Made by a program: the position numbers and the translations under genes
Part shown: positions 1-8,475 of the stretch, piece after piece
Position numbering within the stretch: position 1 is the first letter of the stretch
Layout of the letters: the number at the start of each line of letters is the position of its first letter
Assembly: GCA_019636175.1 (NCBI GenBank)
Contig: JAHBYC010000004.1
Location: forward strand, 1-64,000
Origin: Caulobacter sp.
GTDB lineage: Bacteria; Pseudomonadota; Alphaproteobacteria; Caulobacterales; Caulobacteraceae
Direction of reading: 5' to 3'
DNA: 64,000 bases
Notes under the pieces: generated by a model
Seen by the model: only the letters and a program-made list of their open reading frames with translations
The model's database searches: none
What the model was told of the DNA's origin: nothing

Positions 1-1781
1 AGCGGGGTGTAGAGGTTGTCGGTGCGGGGCGCCGACAGGCCTTCAGCGTAGCTGGCGTAGACGTACTGGTTTTCCGCGAAGTTCCAGTTGACGCCCAGGT
101 TCGGCAGGACCTTGTCGTACTTCTTGGTCGCTTGGTACGGCGGGATGTACTGGGTCGCGCTGGCGCCGAAGGTGACGTTGCCGTTGGCCAGGGGCGCGTT
201 CGGGGTTTGGGTGGTGCAGAGCACCGTGCTCGAACCATCGCGGCTGTAGCAGTACTGGTTCAGCTCACGCTTGAAGAACGGGGCGCGGGCGCCGACCGTC
301 ACCGTCAGGGCGTCGTCCAGGAACTGGCCGCGGTATTCCAGGGCGATCTGGTTGAGGATGGCCTTGGAGAAGCGGTCGCGACCACGGATGTGGGCACCGT
401 CGATGGCCTTCACCGGACGGCCTTCGCCGTCCTTGCCGCCGAACACGTTCTGCGGCACGCCGTTGGCGTTGAAGAAGCCGTAGTCGCCGGTCTGGCGGTG
501 GTTGCCGTAGTCGCCGGTGTAGGCGACGCGGACGCGGTGGTCGTCGTTGATGTCCCAGATCAGCGAGGCGGTGACGCCATAGCGACGGGTGTTGGTGGTG
601 TTGGGCGTGTAGAGCGCCACGGTGTCGAGGGTGTCGCCGTCGCCGTTGAGGTCGACGCCGGTGGCGCCGCCCAGGTCGATCCGGTCATCGCGTTCCGACA
701 CGGCGGTGTAGCCGCCGCCGTTGGCCAGCACGTACTGGAAGCTGGGGTCGATGGTCAGGATCAGGTTGTCGGACAGGGTGAACTTCGACTGGCCGCGGAT
801 GTTGCCCGTGTTGGACGGGTTGTTACGCAGTTCGAAGAAGTTGGTGCAGCTGGTGTTGTTGATGGTCACGCCATTGTAGGTGACGACCGACGACTGGGTG
901 CCGTAGTTCTGCGCCGTGCCATTGACCGGCGTGGGGAAGATGCACTTGCGGTCGTTTTCGAGGTCCGGCGTGGCCTTGAACTGGGCCAGGGTGATGTTGC
1001 GGTAGAAGTTGTTGCGGTTCTCGTTGTAGTGCACCGCCAGGCTGACGAAGTCGCCGTTGTCGCCGATCGGCTGGTAGATCCGGCCGTTGATCTGCTTCTT
1101 CTCCAGGTCGCCCGGGCCCTTGAACTTGTCGTACTTCTGGTAGGAAGCGGCGACATAGGCGCGGGTGCCGAACGGGGTGAACTCACCGGTGTCGAACAGG
1201 CCGAAGACGCGGCCATAGTTGAACGAACCGACCGAGGCGGTGAAGATTCCGCCCATTTCGGTGCCGGGCTTGCGGGTGATGTAGTTGATGGTGCCGCCGG
1301 TGGCCGAGGCGGTGGGGCTGTCGACGTCGGTCGTGCCCATGTTCACCGTGGCGCGGCTGATCAGCTCACCGTCCATCTGCTGGTTGGTGTAGATGGCGTA
1401 GTTGCCGGTGTCGTTCAGCGGAATGCCGTCGAAGGTCAGCGAGACGCGGGCGCCATCGAAGCCGCGCAGGCGCAGATTGCCGCCCGACGAACCGTAGGGG
1501 TCGTTGTTGGTGAAGTTCAAGCCCGGCGTCAGATTCAGGCTTTCGATGATGGTTTGACCGGTCGCCTGGCTGGCAATGTATTCCTGATCGATCGACGATT
1601 TAGATTTCGGCGCCGTCTCAGCAGTAATAACGCCACCGACTGTTTGAGGACCGGAAGAAGCGGTAACCACCAATTCTTCAACTTCGGCCGTACCGGTCGA
1701 TTGAGCGAAAGCGCCGCCTGCCATCAGCAGGCTGCCAGCGATAGCAGTGGTCGCCACCAGGGCGATTTTGTTCAGTCTCAT
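1..1781 (-). CDS. TonB-dependent outer-membrane receptor, partial (C-terminus off left edge)
   Basis: The reading frame runs from ATG at 1781 to the left edge, about 593 codons without a stop, so the C-terminal part of the barrel is outside the window. A signal peptide (MRLNKIALVATTAIAGSLLM, cleaved near AFAQS) is followed by the TonB-box-like stretch VEELVVTA and a plug domain (LNLTPGLNF, NLRLRGFDGARV, TGGTINYITRKPG). Aromatic barrel strands then alternate with loops. A Shine-Dalgarno-like TAGGGGA lies about 6 nt before the ATG. The family imports siderophores, sugars, vitamins or metals using the TonB-ExbB-ExbD complex; the substrate cannot be told here. The upstream region is unusually AT-rich and carries inverted repeats that may be operators. 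The family call is secure. Confidence 0.93.
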   Translation of the reverse strand, partial: MRLNKIALVATTAIAGSLLMAGGAFAQSTGTAEVEELVVTASSGPQTVGGVITAETAPKSKSSIDQEYIASQATGQTIIESLNLTPGLNFTNNDPYGSSGGNLRLRGFDGARVSLTFDGIPLNDTGNYAIYTNQQMDGELISRATVNMGTTDVDSPTASATGGTINYITRKPGTEMGGIFTASVGSFNYGRVFGLFDTGEFTPFGTRAYVAASYQKYDKFKGPGDLEKKQINGRIYQPIGDNGDFVSLAVHYNENRNNFYRNITLAQFKATPDLENDRKCIFPTPVNGTAQNYGTQSSVVTYNGVTINNTSCTNFFELRNNPSNTGNIRGQSKFTLSDNLILTIDPSFQYVLANGGGYTAVSERDDRIDLGGATGVDLNGDGDTLDTVALYTPNTTNTRRYGVTASLIWDINDDHRVRVAYTGDYGNHRQTGDYGFFNANGVPQNVFGGKDGEGRPVKAIDGAHIRGRDRFSKAILNQIALEYRGQFLDDALTVTVGARAPFFKRELNQYCYSRDGSSTVLCTTQTPNAPLANGNVTFGASATQYIPPYQATKKYDKVLPNLGVNWNFAENQYVYASYAEGLSAPRTDNLYTP

Positions 1782-1975
1782 GTTTGATCCCCTACTGTCC
1801 CGCAGATCGTCGCGAATTTGACGATCAATCACGTGAACGAGCGCGCCCCAATAGCGCCTGAATGCAAAGCTTCGGTGACAGATGAATGAGTCGCCATCCG
1901 CAGGGCCGTTTTGTAGTCAATGAGTTAACCGACTCAAAGATTCGATTCGACGAATCCAGGCGATTGATCGTTGGC

Positions 1976-1993
1976 TGTCGCATGATTGCGACA
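1976..1993. promoter_or_regulatory. Inverted repeat in the AT-rich leader of the TonB receptor, possible operator
   Basis: TGTCGCATGATTGCGACA is a perfect 7-bp inverted repeat with a 4-nt spacer. It lies in the 584-bp intergenic stretch 1782-2365, which I see as non-coding and which becomes strikingly AT-rich between about 1910 and 2060. The same stretch holds smaller palindromes: TGAGT/ACTCA (1921-1936), GATTCG/CGAATC (1939-1956) and CACTATAGTG (2021-2030). A repressor or activator site for the receptor gene is inferred; no regulator is identified. A 73-codon minus-strand frame at 2023-2244 has no recognisable product and was not called. Confidence 0.4.
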
Positions 1994-2365
1994 CCAATTT
2001 GAGCTATTGAAAAACTTATGCACTATAGTGTGCGTAGGGTGACATTGTATTTAATTACTCTGATAAAAACTGTTTTCGGCCATCCGGCGCCCCGTTCAAC
2101 CTGACTCAATGCATCGAAACCCCTGTATCCGGCCAATCCCTTCCGCCGGGGCCGGGACAAGGCTTCCGAGCGCCTGAAAGCCCTGTTCAGCAGACGTCCG
2201 CCACCAGCCGCGAGCGGCGGCGCCGCTCCGGGTTTGGCCCTCAAATCAGGGGTTTATGGCGATGCGGGGGATCGGCTTGGCGGGCCCTGAGCCCCGCGGT
2301 CAGTCGGCTCTATCGTGTCTACCCGGGGATTGCGGCGCGGGTCCGGACCGAAGTATTGGCGGGCC

Positions 2366-2989
2366 TCAGCGGCGGCCCCAGACCTGCCGCACGCGGGCGT
2401 CCCGGCCGCAGCCGGTGCGGTAGAAATTGTATCGCACGGGATTCTTTTCGGCGTAGTCCTGATGATAGCCCTCTGCGGGCCAGAAACTGACGTAGTCGAG
2501 AACCGGCGTAACGATCCGGCCGCTGACTTTCAGATCGCCCGCGGCGGCGGCCTTGGAGGCCTCCGCAGCCCGCTTCTGGGCGGGGGAGGTGGTCCAGATG
2601 GCGGTGGTGTATTCATGGCCCCGGTCGCAGAACTGGCCGCCGCCGTCGGTTGGATCGACCAGGCGGAAGAATCGGTCGGTCAGGGTGCGGTAGCTGATCC
2701 GGGCGGGATCGAAGGTGACCTTCACCGATTCGATGTGGCCGGGATGATTCTCATAGGTGGGATTGCGCAGGGTCCCGCCGGCGTAGCCCGAGACCACATC
2801 GATGACGCCGGGGATCTTCGCCATGTCATGCTCGACGCACCAGAAACAGCCGCCGGCGAAATAGGCGACTTCGCGGCGGGCCGGGGCGGGGCCCTGAGCC
2901 TGACCCTGAGCCTGGGCCTGGCCCTGGGGCTGACAGGCGATCACGGCCAGGGCGATCAGGGCGACGAGGGTGCTGGCGAGGTATTTCAT
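2366..2989 (-). CDS. msrA: Peptide-methionine (S)-S-oxide reductase MsrA, lipoprotein form
   Basis: MsrA reduces methionine-S-sulfoxide in oxidised proteins. The catalytic signature GCFWC is present, followed by the conserved YAGG, NPTYE, HIESVKVTFDP and EGYHQDY motifs. The N-terminus is a short lipoprotein signal ending in AVIAC with Cys19 as the likely lipidated residue, so the enzyme probably sits in the periplasm anchored to a membrane. A low-complexity Gln/Ala/Gly/Pro linker joins the anchor to the catalytic domain. I chose ATG at 2989, which has GAGG eight bases upstream, over an in-frame TTG at 2998. The GH13 gene lies upstream on the same strand with a 109-bp gap. Length (about 207 aa) is normal for MsrA plus an anchor. 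Confidence 0.93.
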   Translation of the reverse strand: MKYLASTLVALIALAVIACQPQGQAQAQGQAQGPAPARREVAYFAGGCFWCVEHDMAKIPGVIDVVSGYAGGTLRNPTYENHPGHIESVKVTFDPARISYRTLTDRFFRLVDPTDGGGQFCDRGHEYTTAIWTTSPAQKRAAEASKAAAAGDLKVSGRIVTPVLDYVSFWPAEGYHQDYAEKNPVRYNFYRTGCGRDARVRQVWGRR

Positions 2990-3098
2990 GAACCTCAAGA
3001 TGGGCCGGGAACGGCGCGGAGCAAGTCACGGGCCTGCACGGCTGGGTGAGCCGCCCGTGAAGAGGCCAAAAAGTGAAGAGGCCAAAGGGTGAAGAGGT

Positions 3099-4661
3099 TC
3101 AGGCGCCCAGGCGGGCGATGCGCCAGGCAAAGGGCTGGCCCGGCCCGCCCTGCAGCAGGGTCTCGCCCTCCCGCCAGGCCGGATCGTCCCGAGGCGGCTC
3201 AGGATCGAGGCTGAACAGGCAAAGCAGGCGCTCGTCCCCCAGCACCCGTTCGAAGGCGGCCAGGGGGGCGGGAAGGTCCCGGAACGTCAGCGTCCCCAGC
3301 CGCAGGGCGGGATGTTTGCGGCGCAGGGCCAGCAGGGCGCGGGAGAGGTTGAGGCTGGAGCCGGCGTCGGCCTCCTGGGCCTCCACCGTCAGGCCGGCGT
3401 GCTCGGGGGCGGCCGGCAGCCAGGGCGTCCCGCTGGAGAAGCCGAGGTTGGCCGCGCCCGTGGACCAGGGCATCGGCGTGCGGCAACCGTCCCGGCCCTT
3501 GTGCGCGGGCCAGTAGAGGTCGCCGACCGGGTCGCGCAGCTGCTCGCGGGTCAGGTCGGCTTCCGGAAGGCCCAGCTCCTCGCCCTGATAAAGCAGGATC
3601 GAACCGCGCAGGGTCAGCAGCAGGGCCAGCATGACCTGGGCGACCGCCTGGGAGCCGTCGCCGAAGCGGCTGGGGGTGCGGGGCACGTCGTGATTGGAGA
3701 AGGTGATGCAGGGCCAGTGGTCGGGATGCTGGTCCAGCATCTCCATATGGCGTCGGATGAAGTCGGGGCCCATGCGCCGGGCCAGCAGCAGGGGAAAGCT
3801 GTAGCCGGCGTGCAGACCCTCGTCAGGGGCCGCGAAGCCGCCGCAGCGGTCGGCCTCTTCGGAGAACTCGCCGAAGACGAAGCGGTCCTCATAGCGATCG
3901 ACAGTGCGCCGCACGGCATCCAGGGCGGTGATGTTTTCCACCAGGTTGCTGTCATTGAAGTGGCGCTGGAAATTGGCGGCGGCGGACCAGCGCAGGCCGG
4001 TGTCGCTGTCGTCGACCGGATTGTCCGTCAGCGCCGGGTCGTGGAGATAGGCGTTGGCGACGTCGAGGCGGAAGCCGTCGACCCCCTTGGCCAGCCAGAA
4101 GTCGAGCACGTCGAGGGCGGCGGTCCGGGCCTCGGGATTGCGCCAGTTGAGCTTGGGCTGCTGGCGCAGGAACTTGTGGTGATAGGCCTCCCGGCGCTGC
4201 GGGTGGTAGGCCCAGGCCGGGCCGCCGAACGCGCTGAGCCAGTTGTTGGGCGCCGTGCCGTCGGCCTTCAGCGGGGCCCAGACATACCAGTCGGCCTTGT
4301 CGCCGCCGGCGCGGCTGTCATGGAACCAGGCGTGCTCGTCGCTGGTGTGGGCCAGCACCTCGTCGAGCAGCAGCTTCATGCCCCGGGCGTGGGCGCCGGC
4401 GATCACCGCCTCCAGATCGGCCATCGAACCGTAGTCGGGATGGATGGCGGCGTAGTCGCTGACGTCGTAGCCCCAGTCGCGGTTGGGTGAGGGGTGCACG
4501 GGGCTCAGCCAGATGGCGTCGACGCCGAGGGAGGCGATGTAGTCCAGCTTCGCCAGCACCCCGCCCAGATCGCCGTGACCGTCGCCGTCGCTGTCGAGGA
4601 AGCTGCGGACGTAGATGTGATAGACGGACGCGCCGCGCCACCAGGGGGTCGTTTGGGTCAT
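3099..4661 (-). CDS. GH13 alpha-glucosidase / oligo-1,6-glucosidase-like enzyme
   Basis: A 520-aa glycoside hydrolase family 13 protein without a signal peptide, so probably cytoplasmic and acting on short alpha-glucosides. All catalytic regions are visible: the N-terminal strand WWRGASVYHIYVRSF, region II GFRLDVAN with nucleophile Asp200, region III FGEFS with acid/base Glu265, and region IV FSNHD with Asp325. Region I reads DEVLAHTSDEH (from residue 100), where most relatives have Asn before the His; here it is Ala. This fits the proteobacterial alpha-glucosidase branch better than amylases. Start is ATG at 4661 with no convincing Shine-Dalgarno. It may be cotranscribed with msrA downstream. 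Exact substrate (maltose, isomaltose or sucrose) is not decidable from sequence alone. Confidence 0.9.
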   Translation of the reverse strand: MTQTTPWWRGASVYHIYVRSFLDSDGDGHGDLGGVLAKLDYIASLGVDAIWLSPVHPSPNRDWGYDVSDYAAIHPDYGSMADLEAVIAGAHARGMKLLLDEVLAHTSDEHAWFHDSRAGGDKADWYVWAPLKADGTAPNNWLSAFGGPAWAYHPQRREAYHHKFLRQQPKLNWRNPEARTAALDVLDFWLAKGVDGFRLDVANAYLHDPALTDNPVDDSDTGLRWSAAANFQRHFNDSNLVENITALDAVRRTVDRYEDRFVFGEFSEEADRCGGFAAPDEGLHAGYSFPLLLARRMGPDFIRRHMEMLDQHPDHWPCITFSNHDVPRTPSRFGDGSQAVAQVMLALLLTLRGSILLYQGEELGLPEADLTREQLRDPVGDLYWPAHKGRDGCRTPMPWSTGAANLGFSSGTPWLPAAPEHAGLTVEAQEADAGSSLNLSRALLALRRKHPALRLGTLTFRDLPAPLAAFERVLGDERLLCLFSLDPEPPRDDPAWREGETLLQGGPGQPFAWRIARLGA

Positions 4662-4721
4662 GGGGGGAGACTAGCGGGCTACGGGAAAACGGGTATCGGT
4701 ATTTGACTCCTGCCCCACGCA

Positions 4722-4917
4722 CCGCCTCCCCGGCGGAGGCCGGGGCCCAGAGTCTGCCGCCCGTGCCGACAATCAGACCCCCCGATGCCGTGGGCAAGGC
4801 CTGGACCCCGGCCGTCGCCGGGGAGGCGGGAGGCTAGGTCAGCCAGTCCATCATTCGGGACATGATTCTCAACATCTGCGGCAGACTCTGGGCCCCGGCC
4901 TGCGCCGGGGAAGCGGT
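4722..4917. repeat. Cluster of three GC-rich palindromic repeats (family A)
   Basis: Three copies of an imperfect palindrome built on CCCCGGC-GAAGGC-CGGGG lie at about 4722-4750, 4801-4830 and 4889-4917. The outer two are mirror images: 4738-4760 is the exact reverse complement of 4878-4900 over 23 bp. The same family recurs at 12328-12355, 14463-14845, 52385-52414, 59531-59560 and 59612-59642, always outside genes. This resembles REP/BIME elements. No coding sequence is seen between 4662 and 4924. Confidence 0.8.
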
Positions 4918-4924
4918 GGGGGTT

Positions 4925-5458
4925 TCAGGCCAGCCAGACCATCATCCGGGTTGGCGCGGCCTCGCCCCGGGCCAGGCTGTGCCGGTGCTGCACCTCGCCG
5001 GTGTAGAGGAAGCCGGCCTTGCACAGGACCGCGCCGGAGGCGGGGTTGTCGCTGAAGTGGCCGGCGACGATGTAGCGCTTCTTCCAGTCCCGGCCGGCCC
5101 AGGCCAGGGCGCCGGTCAGGGCCTCGGAGGCAAAGCCCCGGCCCCAGAAGGGCTTGCCGACCCAGTAGCCGACCTCGAGGGGCTGGCCCGGCGGGGTGAA
5201 CAGGCCAAGGCCGCCGACGACGCCTTCGTCCTCATGCTCCAGCAGGAAGTTGTGATCGGTGCGCGGGTCGCGGCCCTGGGCCCGGCCGATGAATTCCGCC
5301 GCGTCGGCCAGGCCATAGGGGTGGGGCACCCGGCTGGTCATCCGGGCGATGTCGAAATCGGCCATCAACTCGGCCAGACGGCTCTCGTCGCCCGGCGCGG
5401 GCGACCGCAGGGTCAGCCGTCTGGTCTCTATACTGGGCGTCTGTTCGATCAGACACAT
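4925..5458 (-). CDS. GNAT-family N-acetyltransferase (RimJ/RimL-like)
   Basis: A 177-aa protein of the GNAT fold, which transfers acetyl groups from acetyl-CoA to amines, often ribosomal protein N-termini in the RimJ/RimL group. It begins with the typical beta-strand IETRRLTLRSPAPGDESRL. It contains LEVGYWVGKPFWGRGFASEAL, where the RGxA turn binds the CoA pyrophosphate, and ends with the usual SxNPASGAVLCKAGFLYTGE segment in which Asn and the Gly-Phe motif are conserved. Start ATG 5458 has GGGAGG about 6 nt upstream. It follows the rplU-rpmA operon on the same strand but is separated by a strong terminator, so it probably has its own promoter. Substrate unknown. Confidence 0.85.
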   Translation of the reverse strand: MCLIEQTPSIETRRLTLRSPAPGDESRLAELMADFDIARMTSRVPHPYGLADAAEFIGRAQGRDPRTDHNFLLEHEDEGVVGGLGLFTPPGQPLEVGYWVGKPFWGRGFASEALTGALAWAGRDWKKRYIVAGHFSDNPASGAVLCKAGFLYTGEVQHRHSLARGEAAPTRMMVWLA

Positions 5459-5490
5459 GGGTTGCCTCCCGGCCCTCTGACGGAGCCCTG

Positions 5491-5530
5491 AAACGAAAAG
5501 AGGGGAGCCCGGCGATCCGGACTCCCCTCT
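5491..5530 (-). terminator. Rho-independent terminator of the rplU-rpmA operon
   Basis: A 9-bp perfect stem (AGAGGGGAG at 5499-5507 with CTCCCCTCT at 5522-5530) lies just beyond the rpmA stop. Read on the minus strand the stem is followed by CTTTTCGTTT, a U-rich tail. Position and orientation fit termination of rplU-rpmA before the acetyltransferase gene. Confidence 0.8.
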
Positions 5531-5584
5531 GGAGTTCTCTGTCCGGGTCGCTTGCGGCGATCCGGAGGAAGGTTCCTGGTCGCC

Positions 5585-5857
<273 letters not shown>

Positions 5858-5889
5858 ATCGCTCTCCTATCCTCTAGCGACGAAGCCGA

Positions 5890-6546
5890 TCAGGCCTCGT
5901 CGGCGTCCTTCTTGGCGGCCTTCTTCGGCGCGGCTTTCTTGGCGGGGGCCTTGGCCTCGCCGGCGTCGGCCTTGGCGGCCTTCGGGGCAGCGGCCTTCTT
6001 CGGCGCGGCCTTCTTGGCGGGAGCCTCGGTCGCGGCGGCCTCGGTCTCGACGATCGGCGCCTCGGCGGCGGCCAGGGTCTCGGCCTTGGCGACCGTGGCC
6101 TTCTTGGCCTTCGGGGCCGGAGCGGCTTCGGCCTTGACGGCGAATTCCGGCAGCTTCAGGCCGCGCGAGCGGGCGTTGAGCTCGGCCTTGGTGGTCAGGT
6201 CGACCGTGCCGTCCCACTTGTCGGTCTTCTTGGCGCCGTCGCCCACGGCGGTGACGCGCAGGACCGTCTCGGTCTGGCGGTGACCGCGGGTGCGGCGGTA
6301 GCCCTGGCGGCGGATCTTCTTGAAGACCTTCACCTTGTCGCCCTTGCGGGTCTCGACCAGGGTCGCGCTGACCACGGCGCCGTCGACCAGCGGAGCGCCC
6401 ACGGTGACAGCGTCGCCGTCGCCCAGCATCAGAACCTGGTCGAAGGAAACTTCAGCGCCGGGCTCACCGGCCAGCTTTTCAACGACCAGCAGGTCACCGG
6501 CTTTGACCCGGTACTGCTTTCCGCCGGTCTTGATCACCGCGTACAT
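5890..6546 (-). CDS. rplU: 50S ribosomal protein L21 with long Lys/Ala-rich C-terminal tail
   Basis: Residues 1 to about 100 are canonical L21 ([14 protein letters not shown] at the start, [19 protein letters not shown] near the end), a primary 23S rRNA-binding protein. The protein continues to 218 aa, about twice the usual length. After a short conserved-looking stretch ([21 protein letters not shown]) comes a tail of about 80 residues built from repeated [10 protein letters not shown] and AEAPA-type units, resembling histone H1 tails. Extended L21 tails occur in alphaproteobacteria. The tail is probably disordered and basic enough to touch RNA. Start ATG 6546 follows a TAGGACGG Shine-Dalgarno. 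It is first in the operon with rpmA. Confidence 0.97.
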   Translation of the reverse strand: MYAVIKTGGKQYRVKAGDLLVVEKLAGEPGAEVSFDQVLMLGDGDAVTVGAPLVDGAVVSATLVETRKGDKVKVFKKIRRQGYRRTRGHRQTETVLRVTAVGDGAKKTDKWDGTVDLTTKAELNARSRGLKLPEFAVKAEAAPAPKAKKATVAKAETLAAAEAPIVETEAAATEAPAKKAAPKKAAAPKAAKADAGEAKAPAKKAAPKKAAKKDADEA

Positions 6547-6673
6547 CGGTCCGTCCTAAAATTCAGATAGAGCAAAAACGATTGCGCCCCGCGGGCGAGC
6601 CCGGGAGCGAAGGGAGCGGTCTTATACAGCCGGGCTCTTCCGAGTCAATCACGCTGAGGCCCGGTTGGTGCGA

Positions 6674-7855
6674 TCATTGCGCCTCTGTGGCGGCGTCGCG
6701 GGCGGGGCGCAGGCGGAAGGCGATGATGCTCAGGATCAGGGCCAGGCTGGAACCCAGCAGAACGCCGATTCGCGCATTGGCCTCCCCGGCGGGATCCGCG
6801 GCGAAGGCCAGGCCGCCGATGAACAGGCTCATGGTGAAGCCGATGCCGCAGAGCGCCCCGATGGCCGCCAGGTCCATCAGGCGGAAGGGATCGGGGGCGC
6901 GGATCAGCCGGGCGACCAGAAGATAGGCGCCGACCACGCCCAGCGGCTTGCCCAGGGCCAGGCCGACGGCGATGGCCGCCGGCAGGCCGTGGGTCAGCTG
7001 TGACAGCGACAGGCCGGAGAAGGACACCCCCGCGGCGCAGAAGGCGAAGATCGGCAGGACGACATAGGCCGAGACGGGGTGGATGGCGTGTTCCAGGGTT
7101 CCGACCACAGTCCAGTCCTCGCTCACCCGGCGCGGCGGCACGATCATCGCCGCGGCCACGGCCATCACCGAGGAATGCACCCCGGCCTGGATCGACAGAC
7201 CCCAGGTGATCAGTCCGACCAGGGGATAGATCCACATCGGCATGCGGACCCAGCGCTGGGCGATCCAGACCGCCGCCAGCAGGGCCAGGGCGGCCAGCAA
7301 CGGGATCACCGCCAGATGACTGGTGAACAGCACCGCGATCAGGACGATGGCGATCAGGTCGTCGACCACCGCCAGGGTCAGCAGGAACAGCCGCAGGCGC
7401 GGGTCGATGTTGGGGGCCAGGATGGCCAGGGCGGCCAGGGCGAAGGCGATGTCGGTCGCCACCGGCACCGGCCAGCCGCGCGGATCGGTCCCGCCGGCCA
7501 GCAGCATGTACAGCACCACCGGCATCAGGGCCCCGCCGACCGCCGCCGCCACCGGCAGGGTGACGACCTTGGGGTCCGAAAGTTCGCCGATGGTCAGCTC
7601 CCGCTTCAGCTCCAGGCCGATGACATAGAAGAAGATGGCCATCAGGCCGTCCTTGACCCAGTTCTTGACCGTGAAGTCGGCGCTCCAGACTCCCAGGTCG
7701 AGCGGCAGGTGCTGCTTGAGCAGGGCGAAATAGGCGCCCGACAGCGGCGAGTTGGCGACGATCAGAGCCGCCACCGCCGCCAGGGCCAGCAGAACGCCGC
7801 CTCCGGCCTCGGTCTTGAGGAAGTGGACGACGGCGGTGGGCTTGAGACGGTCCAA
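6674..7855 (-). CDS. nhaA: Na+/H+ antiporter NhaA
   Basis: A 393-aa inner-membrane protein with about twelve hydrophobic segments. Family landmarks are visible: the N-terminal GGGVLLALAAVAALIVANSP, FFYVIGLELKREL, the paired aspartates in LTLAVVDDLIAIVLIA that carry the ions in this family, and the C-terminal GIGFTMSLFIGGLAF. It exchanges external protons for internal sodium, supporting pH and salt homeostasis. The only in-frame start compatible with the first helix is TTG at 7855, eight codons after an in-frame stop; no better ATG exists nearby. It is a single gene upstream of a 620-bp non-coding region. Confidence 0.95.
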   Translation of the reverse strand: MDRLKPTAVVHFLKTEAGGGVLLALAAVAALIVANSPLSGAYFALLKQHLPLDLGVWSADFTVKNWVKDGLMAIFFYVIGLELKRELTIGELSDPKVVTLPVAAAVGGALMPVVLYMLLAGGTDPRGWPVPVATDIAFALAALAILAPNIDPRLRLFLLTLAVVDDLIAIVLIAVLFTSHLAVIPLLAALALLAAVWIAQRWVRMPMWIYPLVGLITWGLSIQAGVHSSVMAVAAAMIVPPRRVSEDWTVVGTLEHAIHPVSAYVVLPIFAFCAAGVSFSGLSLSQLTHGLPAAIAVGLALGKPLGVVGAYLLVARLIRAPDPFRLMDLAAIGALCGIGFTMSLFIGGLAFAADPAGEANARIGVLLGSSLALILSIIAFRLRPARDAATEAQ

Positions 7856-8475
7856 GGCGGCGGGCTTCTTGTCAGGTCAAAGGGGCGGGGTCGGCCCTGA
7901 TCTGGGGGCTGTAACGACGTCTGTAAACCCGTGGCGCCGGGGAATCGACCCGCGGCGGTCAGTGGGCCGCTTATCGAAGCGCCCCACCATTATATTGCGG
8001 AAGTTGGGGGCGGCGAACAAAGCCGCCCCGCAATCGCCCGGCCAGAAAGAGGGAACCGGCGGGCCGGCGGCGGCCGACCGGGGGCGGAGCGGTGGGTGTC
8101 AGGCGGGGCCGGGGCGGGGGCAGGTGGGTGGTGGAAGTGGGCCGGATGATACCACGGTGGGGATTTTGGACCGTTCCCAGGATGGCGGAGGGCGGCGGGG
8201 GTGATGTGGATATGCCTAGGCATATTGGGCGATCGTGGGGTTCGGCAACGCGGGGCTTGGGGGCGGCCCGGCCCATGGCGGCTTTGCGCCACTTGCGGAA
8301 GTTGGCTCCCTTCCAGAATAGCGACGTTCGGGCGGCATAGGTATCGTGTCGCCGCTACCAGCGCCGCGTGTGGCGACCACTGCCTCGGTCCGCGACGAAG
8401 TCCACAGGTGCCGCCTCCGGCGCACCAATGGTCTACGCGATGTGCAAGCGGGCCGAGGCTGGCTGGCGACGATGC
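7856..8475. other. Non-coding stretch between nhaA and the ABC-3C unit
   Basis: No protein-like reading frame was accepted here. Frames on both strands at 7971-8340 are proline/arginine-rich with no domain and look like GC artefacts. The notable content is a perfect 16-bp palindrome at 8210-8225 and a 13-bp direct repeat TTGCGGAAGTTGG at 7995-8007 and 8293-8305. The right end abuts the ATPase stop codon (8476-8478), which is itself flanked by TGCCT and AGGCA (8473-8489). This edge may be one boundary of the horizontally acquired unit. Confidence 0.5.
8210..8225. promoter_or_regulatory. Perfect 16-bp palindrome, possible operator or boundary site
   Basis: ATATGCCTAGGCATAT is completely self-complementary and stands out as an AT-containing island in GC-rich DNA. 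It is about 250 bp beyond the 3' end of the ABC-3C ATPase gene. The half-sites TGCCT and AGGCA recur around that gene's stop codon. A protein-binding or recombination role is inferred only. Confidence 0.35.

Noticed and set aside
132..1787. Long plus-strand frame opposite the TonB receptor
   Set aside because: Val/Gly/Ala-rich with no domain; the minus frame has a signal peptide, plug and barrel motifs. Mirror frames are expected at this GC.
2023..2244. 73-codon minus-strand frame in the receptor leader
   Set aside because: Arg/Ala-rich, no homologue recognised, no ribosome-binding site.
7995..8305. Direct repeat TTGCGGAAGTTGG as an attachment-site pair
   Set aside because: Both copies are on the same side of the ABC-3C unit, so they do not bracket it, and no integrase is near.
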